A stretch of DNA of 64,000 nucleotides from HGM11368 sp051883415 (GTDB lineage: Bacteria > Bacillota > Clostridia > Christensenellales > UBA3700). The stretch covers positions 1 to 64,000 of the forward strand of contig JBJETR010000072.1 of assembly GCA_051883415.1 (NCBI GenBank), read 5' to 3'. This document shows, one piece after another, positions 40,835-50,000 of this stretch. The stretch's first letter is position 1. Each line of letters starts with the position of its first letter. The notes below the pieces were generated by a model that ran no database searches, was not told where the DNA came from, and worked only from the letters and a program-made list of their open reading frames with translations. The position numbers were made by a program, and so were the translations under genes.

Positions 40835-41830
40835 TTACTTCAATATCTCTTCTATCTCGTTGATTTCTATATCGCTAAACTTAGTATTCTCCAACGCTTT
40901 GAGATTTTGTAGTAGCTGTTTGGTACTACTTACGCCCACCAGCACACTAGTTATCACAGGGTTACGCAGTATCCAACTTATTGCCATTTGTGCCAAGGTT
41001 TGCCCTCTTTCAAAGGCTACTCTACTTAGATTAATAGCCTTATCTATATTGTCACTCTTGAATATTCTATCCATGGTAAATCCGTTCTTAGCACGACGGC
41101 TGTCGGCTGGGATACCGTCGAAGTACTTTTCACTCAGCATACCTTGTGCGAGCGGACTAAAAGCGATACAACCTATACCGTTATCGGCAAGCACGTCGCA
41201 AAGGCTGGTTTCGCCCTGCTCAATCCATCTGTCGAGCATATTGTACCTTGCTTGATGGATAACAAAAGGCGTGCCGTATTCTCTCAAAAGCTGTGTCATT
41301 TGCAGGGTTTGCTCGGCATTGTAGTTAGAAATACCAACGTACAAAGCTTTGCCTTGCTTGACGATGAGGTCGAGAGCGTGTGCGGTTTCTTCGAGAGGCG
41401 TATTAGGATCCGGTCTATGATGATAGAAGATATCCACATAGTCCAGCCCCATTCTTTTCAGGCTTTGGTCCAGACTTGCAACGAGGTATTTTTTACTTCC
41501 CCAATCGCCGTACGGTCCATCCCACATGGTGTAGCCCGCCTTGGTGGATATTATCAACTCGTCACGATATCCCTTTAGCGTGCTAGAGAGCATCTTGCCG
41601 AAGTTTATCTCCGCGCTACCGGGGAGAGGTCCGTAGTTGTTAGCTAGGTCAAAGTGCGTTATGCCGTTGTCAAAGGCAGTCGTAATAATTCTTTCACACT
41701 CTTCCATATCGCAATTGGTGCCAAAATTTTGCCACAAGCCAAGCGACATCTCGGGCAACTTCAAGCCGCTGTTGCCACAATAGTTGTACTTAGTCTTTTG
41801 ATAACGATCTTGCATAGCAACGTAATCCAT
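40835..41830 (-). CDS. Aldo/keto reductase (YghZ-like)
   Basis: 331 residues, start with AGGAGGG. The TIM-barrel catalytic tetrad is visible: Asp and Tyr in THFDLANNYG (about 58-67), Lys in IISTKAGY (about 94-101) and His in DIFYHHRPDP (about 133-142). GISNYNAEQ and LAQGMLSEKYF are typical of the L-glyceraldehyde 3-phosphate reductase/YghZ subgroup. It reduces small aldehydes with NADPH. Last gene of the GH36-ATPase-radC-AKR operon, 8 bp after radC. Confidence 0.9.
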   Translation of the reverse strand: MDYVAMQDRYQKTKYNYCGNSGLKLPEMSLGLWQNFGTNCDMEECERIITTAFDNGITHFDLANNYGPLPGSAEINFGKMLSSTLKGYRDELIISTKAGYTMWDGPYGDWGSKKYLVASLDQSLKRMGLDYVDIFYHHRPDPNTPLEETAHALDLIVKQGKALYVGISNYNAEQTLQMTQLLREYGTPFVIHQARYNMLDRWIEQGETSLCDVLADNGIGCIAFSPLAQGMLSEKYFDGIPADSRRAKNGFTMDRIFKSDNIDKAINLSRVAFERGQTLAQMAISWILRNPVITSVLVGVSSTKQLLQNLKALENTKFSDIEINEIEEILK

Positions 41831-41838
41831 ATTCCCTC

Positions 41839-42567
41839 CTAATATTTGTTTATCATACTATTGCTGTCCATAAGCTGGTAATATTTTTCTCTAAATTCAT
41901 TTAGTTTGCCGTCTTTTTCAAAGCTAAAGACTTGCTGTTTGGCAACGATTAGGTGGTCAATCAATCTTACGCCCATCATTTCCAGCGCTGCGGAAGCCCA
42001 CTTAGTAAACTCCATATCGGCAAGGCTCGGATTGGCGTCCCCACTCGGATGATTGTGCACGATATATACGTTGGGTGAGGCAAGGTTATGACACATCATC
42101 ACCATTTCTCTAGTCATCAACTTGCAGTCGTCTATCGTGCCTTGACCTATTAGACTCTTGTTGATTAGTTTACCTTTGTTGTCCACGGCGAGCAGATACA
42201 CCACTTCGTAATTTAGGTCGGATAGCAAAGTCCGACAATATTCCTTTACTCTACCGTGAGTGGACAAATCAGGCTTGGGACCAAACTTACTGAAGTTGTA
42301 CTTTTTGACTATTTGCGGCATAGACGAAAGAAATAGCGCCGCATTGTGAGTCATATTGGGTACTTCTTTCAAAGCCTTATAGTCGGATTCCAACACCCCA
42401 GCCAAAGAGCCGAACCGTGCAATAAGCTCGTGAGCAATAGGATTGGTGTCCTTACGAGGCACGAAGGGATACAACAAAAATTCTAGTATCTCGTGTTCTT
42501 GAAAATTCTCCAACCCCTCGTTTAGCACACGCTGTCTCATTCTTTCTCTATGATTGGTGTGCATCAT
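41839..42567 (-). CDS. radC: RadC-family JAB/MPN domain protein
   Basis: 242 residues. The N-terminal UPF0758 helical part has the helix-hairpin-helix-like HEILEFLLYPFVPRKDTNPIAHELI and GSLAGVLESDYKALKEVPNMTHNAA. The C-terminal JAB/MPN domain carries the zinc motif HNHPSGDANPSLADMEFT (about 169-186), with ISKS-like INKSLIGQGTIDD before it. Once thought to be a repair protein, its true role is unclear. It overlaps the P-type ATPase gene by 20 bp, so it is translated from inside that gene's end. Confidence 0.92.
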   Translation of the reverse strand: MMHTNHRERMRQRVLNEGLENFQEHEILEFLLYPFVPRKDTNPIAHELIARFGSLAGVLESDYKALKEVPNMTHNAALFLSSMPQIVKKYNFSKFGPKPDLSTHGRVKEYCRTLLSDLNYEVVYLLAVDNKGKLINKSLIGQGTIDDCKLMTREMVMMCHNLASPNVYIVHNHPSGDANPSLADMEFTKWASAALEMMGVRLIDHLIVAKQQVFSFEKDGKLNEFREKYYQLMDSNSMINKY

Positions 42568-45112
42568 TACAACTCCTCTTCATCTTAGCCTTGATAGTTC
42601 TGGCTATTCTCTTGGTTCTTTCATTTATTTTGTCGCCCCATTTTTTATCTACGGCTTCCACTATCCAATATAGAGCAAAGTGTACGCCCGTTCCTATTAG
42701 TCCTCCGAGCAGTGCGTAAGGCAAATGTCGCCATGCCACGACCTCTAAGCCGAAGAACAAATCGCCAATGTAGTGCGAGTCGATATATATCGCCGCCACC
42801 GTCAGAATAATCATCGTTGCGATAACGCAAGCTCGCAATTTGTTTAGCGGTGACGATATTATGAGCATTGCCCCAAAACTTGCTACAATCAAAGCTATCG
42901 TCAATAGCGAATTGCGGTAGTTTTCTATATTCTCCACACCGCCGAAGTCTATCCTCAAGTTGAGTGCGTACGTTACGAAGACCGCCACGCACAGCCCCAC
43001 CGTCGCCGATATGCTCGCCTTGATGATATTGTGCATAAACCGTCCGCTAATTCGAGCGTCGTTAGGCTGAAAAGCGTATATATAGGTAGGCAAGCCTATG
43101 ACGAATAGCTCGACAATCATTATCTTTTTGGTATCGAAAGGATAACTTGGCGTGGCAGTTGCCAGCGTTATTATCGAAAATACGAAGGTCATCACCATTA
43201 TAAAAATCGTCTTCATGATGTACAGTGACGACACCTTCTCCATGTTGTTGATAACTCGTCTACCCTCTCTTACGATATTAGGCATTGCGCCGAAGTCGTT
43301 GTTGAGCAGCACTATTCTAGAAATATTGCGAGCCACCTCGTGCGCACCGAGGAAGGATATCGAACAGTCGCTCTCCTTGAGGGCTTGTATATCGTTGACG
43401 CCGTCTCCGATCATGCCGACAACTCTTCCCTTATCTTGTAGAGCCTTGACAATATCTTCCTTTTGAGATGGCGACACTCTACCGAATACCACCGTATCCT
43501 CTACCAAGTCGCTGGACATACTTTCCACTACCGAACAGTTGAGGTATTTGTCAGCCTCCTTAACTCCCGCTTTGGAGGCAACGTAACTCACCGTCTCGGG
43601 ATTGTCGCCGGAGATAATCTTGATATCCACGTCGTTGCGAGCAAACCAATCCAACGTATCCTTGACGTTTTCTCTCAGTCTATCCTCTAGAGCAAATAGC
43701 GCTATCGGAATAGCCGTGCTCTTGTCAAGCTTGTCTATATCGCCCTTAGCCTTAGAGAGCATTATCGTTCTTTTGCCCACGCAAGCGTTGTCGTGACAAT
43801 ATCTTTCCGTCTCCTCCGAAGGCACGGCGACGTAATCGGGCGCGCCCAAAAAGTAGCAATCCTGCCCTATCTTGATTGCGCTACACTTTCTTAGAGAAGA
43901 GAAACTTCTCACTTCGTCACAGTCCAACACGCAAGAGAGCTGTCCCGTTGCCTCGTCACTATCTTGAGAGGCGTTGTCGAAGCTACCTCCAAAGTAATCT
44001 ACCAAAGCCCTCGCCGTCGGTTTGTTATCCCTCGTCCAATAGTTGATAGACGCCATAATGCTCTCAACGTCCACTTGCGGATCGAGAATTTTGACGTCAA
44101 CGACCTTCATTTGTCCGTTGGTCAAAGTGCCCGTCTTGTCCAATAGCAAGGTATCGACTTGCGCCAACATTTCAATAGCGTAAATATCTTGAGGCAAAGC
44201 CCCCGTCTTGGATAGCTTGAGCACCGAGCCTGCGAGTGCGGTCGAGGTCAGCATAAACATACCCACGGGTAGCATACCTAATATAGAGCTTGCCACGGTA
44301 ATTATGAGGTCACGCCACTGCCCCGTCATAGTCAGTCTTTCCGACAAAAAGATAAACACACCCAATACCACCAGCACACAGCTAAGGCACTTGATGATAA
44401 AGTTGAGGGTGTTGAAAATCATAGATTTAGGCTTGTTGAATTTGCTTGCGATACGCAAAATCTTCTCTATGTAACAGTCCTTGCCCACACGGTCGGCACG
44501 GCATCTCGCCTCTCCCGCCACTATATGACTGCCCGCCAAAATATTGTCGCCGATATTCTTTCTAATAGGCACACTCTCGCCCGTAAGTATCGACTCGTCG
44601 ACTTCCATATATCCGTCCAGCAATACGCAATCTACCGGTGCTTGTGTACCTGCGCCCAATACTAACACGTCGTCAAGCACGATATCGGAGCTGTCGATTT
44701 CTCCTTCCTTGCCATCTCTTATCACCTTGACGCCCGCCTTGTGCACGATTGCAAGTTTCGACACGGCTTTTTTGGCTTTGACTTCTTGCCAAATTCCTAT
44801 GACGATATTGACCAAAATAATGCTGGTGGACAGAGTATAATCCCATGCGCCTATGCTGCATAGCAAAATAACCAGCGCAATACATACTATATTGCAAAAG
44901 TTGAAGAGGTTGTCTGTGACAATTCTTAGATAAGACTTGCTTTCTTTGGTATTTTTGTGATTGGTAAGATGGTCGTTTTGTCTGGACTCGATTTGAGAGG
45001 CAGTCAAACCATAGTCGGATTGAGGATACAATCTATCGGCTTTTTTCATCTTTTGACTGTCTTTTTGTTTGTCTATACTTCGACTTATTTTTTTGTAGGT
45101 CTTATTCTTCAT
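42548..45112 (-). CDS. Cation-translocating P-type ATPase (CtpE-like)
   Basis: 854 residues. The actuator motif is LTGESVP (about 184-190), the phosphorylation site LLLDKTGTLTNGQMK (about 326-340) and the hinge MIGDGVNDIQAL (about 590-601), with about 8-10 membrane spans. The fourth-helix motif reads GMLPVGMFMLTS, not PEGLP, as in the CtpE-like group proposed to move calcium or other cations. It lacks heavy-metal binding domains. The N-terminus is basic and Lys-rich. It overlaps the alpha-galactosidase gene by 4 bp (ATGA). Confidence 0.88.
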   Translation of the reverse strand: MKNKTYKKISRSIDKQKDSQKMKKADRLYPQSDYGLTASQIESRQNDHLTNHKNTKESKSYLRIVTDNLFNFCNIVCIALVILLCSIGAWDYTLSTSIILVNIVIGIWQEVKAKKAVSKLAIVHKAGVKVIRDGKEGEIDSSDIVLDDVLVLGAGTQAPVDCVLLDGYMEVDESILTGESVPIRKNIGDNILAGSHIVAGEARCRADRVGKDCYIEKILRIASKFNKPKSMIFNTLNFIIKCLSCVLVVLGVFIFLSERLTMTGQWRDLIITVASSILGMLPVGMFMLTSTALAGSVLKLSKTGALPQDIYAIEMLAQVDTLLLDKTGTLTNGQMKVVDVKILDPQVDVESIMASINYWTRDNKPTARALVDYFGGSFDNASQDSDEATGQLSCVLDCDEVRSFSSLRKCSAIKIGQDCYFLGAPDYVAVPSEETERYCHDNACVGKRTIMLSKAKGDIDKLDKSTAIPIALFALEDRLRENVKDTLDWFARNDVDIKIISGDNPETVSYVASKAGVKEADKYLNCSVVESMSSDLVEDTVVFGRVSPSQKEDIVKALQDKGRVVGMIGDGVNDIQALKESDCSISFLGAHEVARNISRIVLLNNDFGAMPNIVREGRRVINNMEKVSSLYIMKTIFIMVMTFVFSIITLATATPSYPFDTKKIMIVELFVIGLPTYIYAFQPNDARISGRFMHNIIKASISATVGLCVAVFVTYALNLRIDFGGVENIENYRNSLLTIALIVASFGAMLIISSPLNKLRACVIATMIILTVAAIYIDSHYIGDLFFGLEVVAWRHLPYALLGGLIGTGVHFALYWIVEAVDKKWGDKINERTKRIARTIKAKMKRSCNDAHQS

Positions 45113-46761
45113 TTACCGATGATTTTTCCTTTTGCTATATCAAAACAAAACAGTTTTTCTTCCCCGTCTTGAATATAATTGATAATTATGTTATTGCCGA
45201 CCTTTTCGCAAGACGATATTTGTATATTACGCCTCGATATCGCTTCTTCGAATAGCGCTTTGCCCTCTTGATCGTAGGTGGATACGTCGTCTGACACGAA
45301 GCAAACACCACCCATCATCGAGTTGACTGTAGCAAGAATTTCCTTTTGCTGTGAGCTGAATTTGAGATTGTCGTTTCTCGCAAAAAAGACGTCGGGATCG
45401 AGGGCGAATGCTCTTCCGTTGAGATGTCTGCGAAATACCGTGTTGTATATAGAATTTTGAGTGCAGATAATCTCTTGATTGGTGCATTTGGTATAAAATC
45501 TAGGCTTGTAGGTCAAGTCCACGTCACAACCCGTGCGACACATATCTACCAAGCCCCAACCCGAAGCTAGCGGCATACCGCAACCTAGTATAAGCTTATC
45601 GCCCACGCACTCTCTGAGGAATTGCATAGTTTCGTGCATTATTCTACCACGAGTCTTGTTGTTACGTGGAATATAGCAAGAAGAATATAAGAAGTCGAGC
45701 TTGACCATATCGTAGCCCCATTCGCCCACTACAACGTCAAAGACGTGCTTCAGATAATCTCTCACAGGCTCTTTTTCTATATCGAGCACCCATGCTCCGC
45801 CCCAGCCTATTCCGCCTGACACAAGCTTACCGTCCTCATACCTCAAGAGCCAATCGGGGTGCTCTTTAGCAACTTGGCTCTTACGGGATACCAAGGTCGG
45901 CGCAAGCCATATTCCCGCCTTGTAGCCCTTGGCGTGAATGGCGTCGGCAAGGTACTTCATACCGTTAGGAAATTTATTCTCTTTGACGCTCAGCCAATCG
46001 CCTACGGCGGATTGATATCCGTCGTCTATCTGGAATAAGTCTATCTTGTCGCCGTACTTAGATATCGCTTGCAAATCTCTAAGCAACCCCTCTTCGGTTA
46101 TTTTGCCAAAGTTGTTATACCAGCTTGTATATCCCGACATCTTGTCTACCCTTGGCTTAGGCAAAGCGAGCAACTCAAAATATCTGTCAAAGACCTCGTC
46201 ATATCCGCCGTTCAATACTACTACGTTGATACCTTCGAATACCTCGCCTTGCTCGAGAGTAATGCCTTCTACGTCCTTGGAGAGCTTTATACGATTGCGA
46301 TAAGGCTCGAAGCCTACTATCGTAAAGGCGTTTTTGTCGTTGAGTGAACCCACTAGGCATAGCTCGTCCAATCGTCTTACGTAGCCGTAGGTATATCCGT
46401 GGAATAAGCCCGTAAGATTGCGATACTTATAAAAAGAATAGTCGCCCGCAAGAGAAGCGTACTTTTTGATTGGATACAATTTGCCGATACCGAGCAAGCC
46501 CTTTTGCTTGTGATATATCGTCACTTCACGGCTGGTAGTCCACGACTGATAACCGTTGCAGAAAACCTTGTCGGATTTGTCAAAATTATACTCAAAGCTC
46601 ATGGCACACTCAAGCAGTCTTACCGTCTTGAATGCGCTGATATTCATAATAATTCTTTCGCCTTGACATGCCAAATCAATGCGAAGGTCGTCGTTGCTCA
46701 CGCCCGTTATATACACGTTGTCGTCTTGTTCGTAGGTAACTCTAATTTTTATATTGTCCAT
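45109..46761 (-). CDS. GH36 alpha-galactosidase
   Basis: A 550-residue, unsecreted enzyme. The GH36 barrel is clear: SWYNNFGKITEEGLL, then IDLFQIDDGYQSAVGDWL (about 239-256), GIWLAPTLVS, and the nucleophile Asp in YDMVKLDFLYSSC (about 349-361). The acid/base Asp is in MCRTGCDVDLTYKP (about 405-418). It removes alpha-galactosyl residues from raffinose-type oligosaccharides. Absence of a signal peptide implies it acts on imported sugars, but no transporter is adjacent. It heads the four-gene operon; a pair of 29-bp direct repeats lies about 90-195 bp upstream. Confidence 0.9.
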   Translation of the reverse strand: MDNIKIRVTYEQDDNVYITGVSNDDLRIDLACQGERIIMNISAFKTVRLLECAMSFEYNFDKSDKVFCNGYQSWTTSREVTIYHKQKGLLGIGKLYPIKKYASLAGDYSFYKYRNLTGLFHGYTYGYVRRLDELCLVGSLNDKNAFTIVGFEPYRNRIKLSKDVEGITLEQGEVFEGINVVVLNGGYDEVFDRYFELLALPKPRVDKMSGYTSWYNNFGKITEEGLLRDLQAISKYGDKIDLFQIDDGYQSAVGDWLSVKENKFPNGMKYLADAIHAKGYKAGIWLAPTLVSRKSQVAKEHPDWLLRYEDGKLVSGGIGWGGAWVLDIEKEPVRDYLKHVFDVVVGEWGYDMVKLDFLYSSCYIPRNNKTRGRIMHETMQFLRECVGDKLILGCGMPLASGWGLVDMCRTGCDVDLTYKPRFYTKCTNQEIICTQNSIYNTVFRRHLNGRAFALDPDVFFARNDNLKFSSQQKEILATVNSMMGGVCFVSDDVSTYDQEGKALFEEAISRRNIQISSCEKVGNNIIINYIQDGEEKLFCFDIAKGKIIGK

Positions 46762-46852
46762 ATTGTCCCGTGGCGAGTAGTGTAGCGATTGCCACTCTAT
46801 CTCGCGTATGCTATTATATCTTATTTGCCCGCTAAGGTCAATAATCGAGCTT

Positions 46853-46955
46853 CTATACGCGCATTAATTTGCGACTATATAGCATAATCGGCTAATTCGC
46901 ACTCTATACAACGTAGCCATACTCCTCTATACGCGCGTTATTTTGCGACTATATA
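46853..46955. repeat. 29-bp direct repeat pair upstream of the GH36 operon
   Basis: 46853-46881 and 46927-46955 match at 27 of 29 positions (core CTATACGCGC...TTTGCGACTATATA), 74 bp apart. They lie in the 311-bp spacer between the giant surface-protein gene and the GH36 gene, upstream of the latter, so they may bind its regulator. The rest of the spacer holds GGCGATATT repeats and the terminator at 47043. Confidence 0.7.
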
Positions 46956-47042
46956 AGCGGATTTTTCCTACTTATGGCGATATTGGCGATATTATGCTTT
47001 CCGATATCCTCGCCGATATAATTATGTGGATTATCCACATTC

Positions 47043-47068
47043 AAAAAGCCGACTAAAATCGGCTTTTT
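47043..47068 (-). terminator. Terminator of the five-module surface-protein gene
   Basis: AAAAAGCCGA-CTAAAA-TCGGCTTTTT, a perfect 10-bp stem, lies 4 bp after the stop codon and is symmetrical enough to work in both directions. Confidence 0.88.
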
Positions 47069-47072
47069 GGTA

Positions 47073-50000
47073 TCAGGAAATGGTTATTCCCGTATCTTCT
47101 ACTTGGATAAATCCGCCGTAATTGCTACCGCTGATAAGTGTATTGCCACTGTGTCTTACACCGTAGCCGTCTGCTTTGACTACTTTGTCCAAGACGTCCT
47201 TGATAGTCCACTTCTTTTCCGGTATAGTTACACCACCGACCTTGTCGATGCTGATAATCTCGGTTTCTAGTATCTTTGTTTTGAGCGTTGCGGTAGAATC
47301 GAACAAAGTGGTATCACCCTCGCTCGCCGTACGGTTGCTGTTGATGATATCTTTGAGTATCTTTTGCTCATCTGAAGTCATATTGTTGAACATCAACGTA
47401 GTAGCATAATCGCTTGCATCCACGTCGATAAACACCGTTGCGTCAATGCTGGTAGGGAGCAAAGTCGTAGTCTTGGTCATCAGTGCACTCGTATTGATAT
47501 TGAGCGTCATCAACATATACGAATGGTCGTCGGTAAAGGTCATTCCGCCAAGACCGTCTTTGACCGTGGCTGCATTGGCGTAGTTAGGATTGAACATAAG
47601 CACTTGCTTGTAGCTTACGCTCTCTTTGGTCAATCCCAAAGCCGTAGATACACCGCTGCCGGACTCTTCGTTGGCGAGCAGAGTTGCGGCTATATTGCGG
47701 TCGCTGATTTCCATAACGACTTCTCCGTGAGGGGTTGGCGTTATTACGTAGCTGGCACTGATTTGTCCACTTGTCATTTTGTCTGTCGTAGCATTGATAT
47801 CCGTCTGTCCCACGGTAGGAGTGAGAGTAAACAGCGATTTCATCATATTTTGGAAGTCTAGCTCGCTCGGTTTAGCCCCGTCGCTGTAGATATTGTTGAT
47901 TGCCACGCCGTAGATGCTTGCGAAGGTAACGGTACCACCCTTGCAGTTGACGTTGATATCGGCGGTATCGTAAGTCATCGTTGCACCACCCGTCATATCA
48001 CGGAGTTTGTCCTTGACCTTGGTCGAGGCGTCGGCGTTGATATCGTCAGGCGTAACAGTCTTGTTGGCTACCGCCTTGAAGAGGTTGCAGAACACGCCCA
48101 AATCTTCGTCCGTCATATCGTTGAGCGTAAAGTCGGTACATACTTCTACTCCTTCGACCTTGGAAGTATCGACTTCCACTACTATTGCCACACTACTTGG
48201 CAACAGCTTAGCATATTTGTCGGTTTCTTGCGACTCGACGCTTGCCGTAAATACTATACGCAAGGTGGTGGTTGAGGTGACGGTAAGACTAATCATTGTT
48301 ACGTCTTTCATACCCTCGGCACTCACGGTAACGTCACCGCTGAGCAGTCTTCCGAGTTCTCCGCCGCTTGCCTGAGGTTTGAGGTCGTTGCCGTTGGTGA
48401 CCACCCTCGTGTCGTCCGCCATACGTTGACCGCTTATCAAAGTAGAGTAATCTCTTGCAACACTAGCGATTTGACTAGATACGTCGCCATTAGCATCAAT
48501 AGCCGTGTTGAGGTAATACTTATCGCTGATATCGCCTGCCAATCTACTCATATCGCTTGCAATATTGCTATCGGCAAGTTCTGCAGGTATCACGTTGACT
48601 TTTTGCAACACGCTTCTAAGCTGTACGTTGGTAGGTACGAGTGCAGGATCGCTGTCGGCATAAATTTGGTCAATAGCGATATCGAACACCGTAGTGTTGA
48701 GTTTCATCTCGCCGACTTGGAATAATATCTCTATAGTTCCGCCCGCCTCAATCTCTGTCATAAAATTATAGATATTATCTTCTAGTGCGGTGCCTACTTG
48801 CGTAGCTGTCACTTCACTTCCGCCGAGCTTGGTAGCCAAAGCGAAAAAGTCATTCATCTCGTCATTAGTCATACCGTCGATATCAAAGCTCGTACAATCG
48901 TCGGTACTTATTCCCGCAATTTTGTTCTTGAGAGCGACCGTATCCACGTATACGTTGACGTATACTTTGTCAGGCAACAATACTGCGTACTTAGCATTCT
49001 CACCCGTGAGGCTTACTTTTCCGCTTATCTGCATATTGAGATGAGTCGCCGTAATATCGGTAGCTACAACGGTGATGTCCGTAAGCACGCTGACGATATT
49101 GTCAAGCTTGCCGCTGGATTGAATGAGGAAGCCTAGTTCTTCTTGACTAAGCACAGGTTTTAGTAGGTTGATGTCGGCAGTGGTGTCCGTAGCCATCTTG
49201 TGGACGTCGATACTGCTCTCAAAGTTATTTTTGATAGTAGTAACGGAGTTGAACAATGCCGAGCCGTTAGTTGCATCCAACGTACCCGTGGTCAAATAAT
49301 ATTTGTTCTCCAACTCGGTTACAAATCCCGTCGCATTATTCGAAGCATTGGCTTCTTGGGCTTCGAAGGTGTAGGTTGCTCTAAGCATATCGTGGAGCTC
49401 CTTGTCGTCGACGATGGCAACTCCGCCCTCGTCTTGGAGCATCTTCAAGCCCGACGCCGTCTCGAAGATAGAAGGCAATACGCATTCGGTGGAAACAAAC
49501 TCTATATCGGTGCCGAGTTTGGAGTTGATATTGGTTAGATTGTCTCTCACGCTCTTCTCGAGTTTAGAGGTCAACTCGGCAAGGTTGAGCTGACTGACGT
49601 CTATACCGAGGCTACCGCACAAAGTGTTGAGATTGGTCAGAAGCTCGGTCGTCTGCTCTACGTCACACTTGTTGATACGTATCTCTGTTGGTTTGGCAGG
49701 ATCGGATACTAGGCTCAATTTTGCTTTGATAAATATTTGCTCAGGCAAAATTTGAGGAGCAAACACCGCAACGAGTGAACCCTCTTCCGCCTTGCCTACA
49801 ACGGCTTGCATTACGTCTACCGCAATGCTTACTTCGAGCATTTCGTTGGTTTGGTCATAAGCCATATTGAGCACGGTGATTGGGAATGCGCTCGCTTCTT
49901 CGCTACCCGTGGCTAGTTGGCTGTTGAGTAAGCCTGCCAATGCAAGATAGGAGATACCAACCTTGTGTTTGGCTGCATTGTAACTATACGTGTCGTAGTC

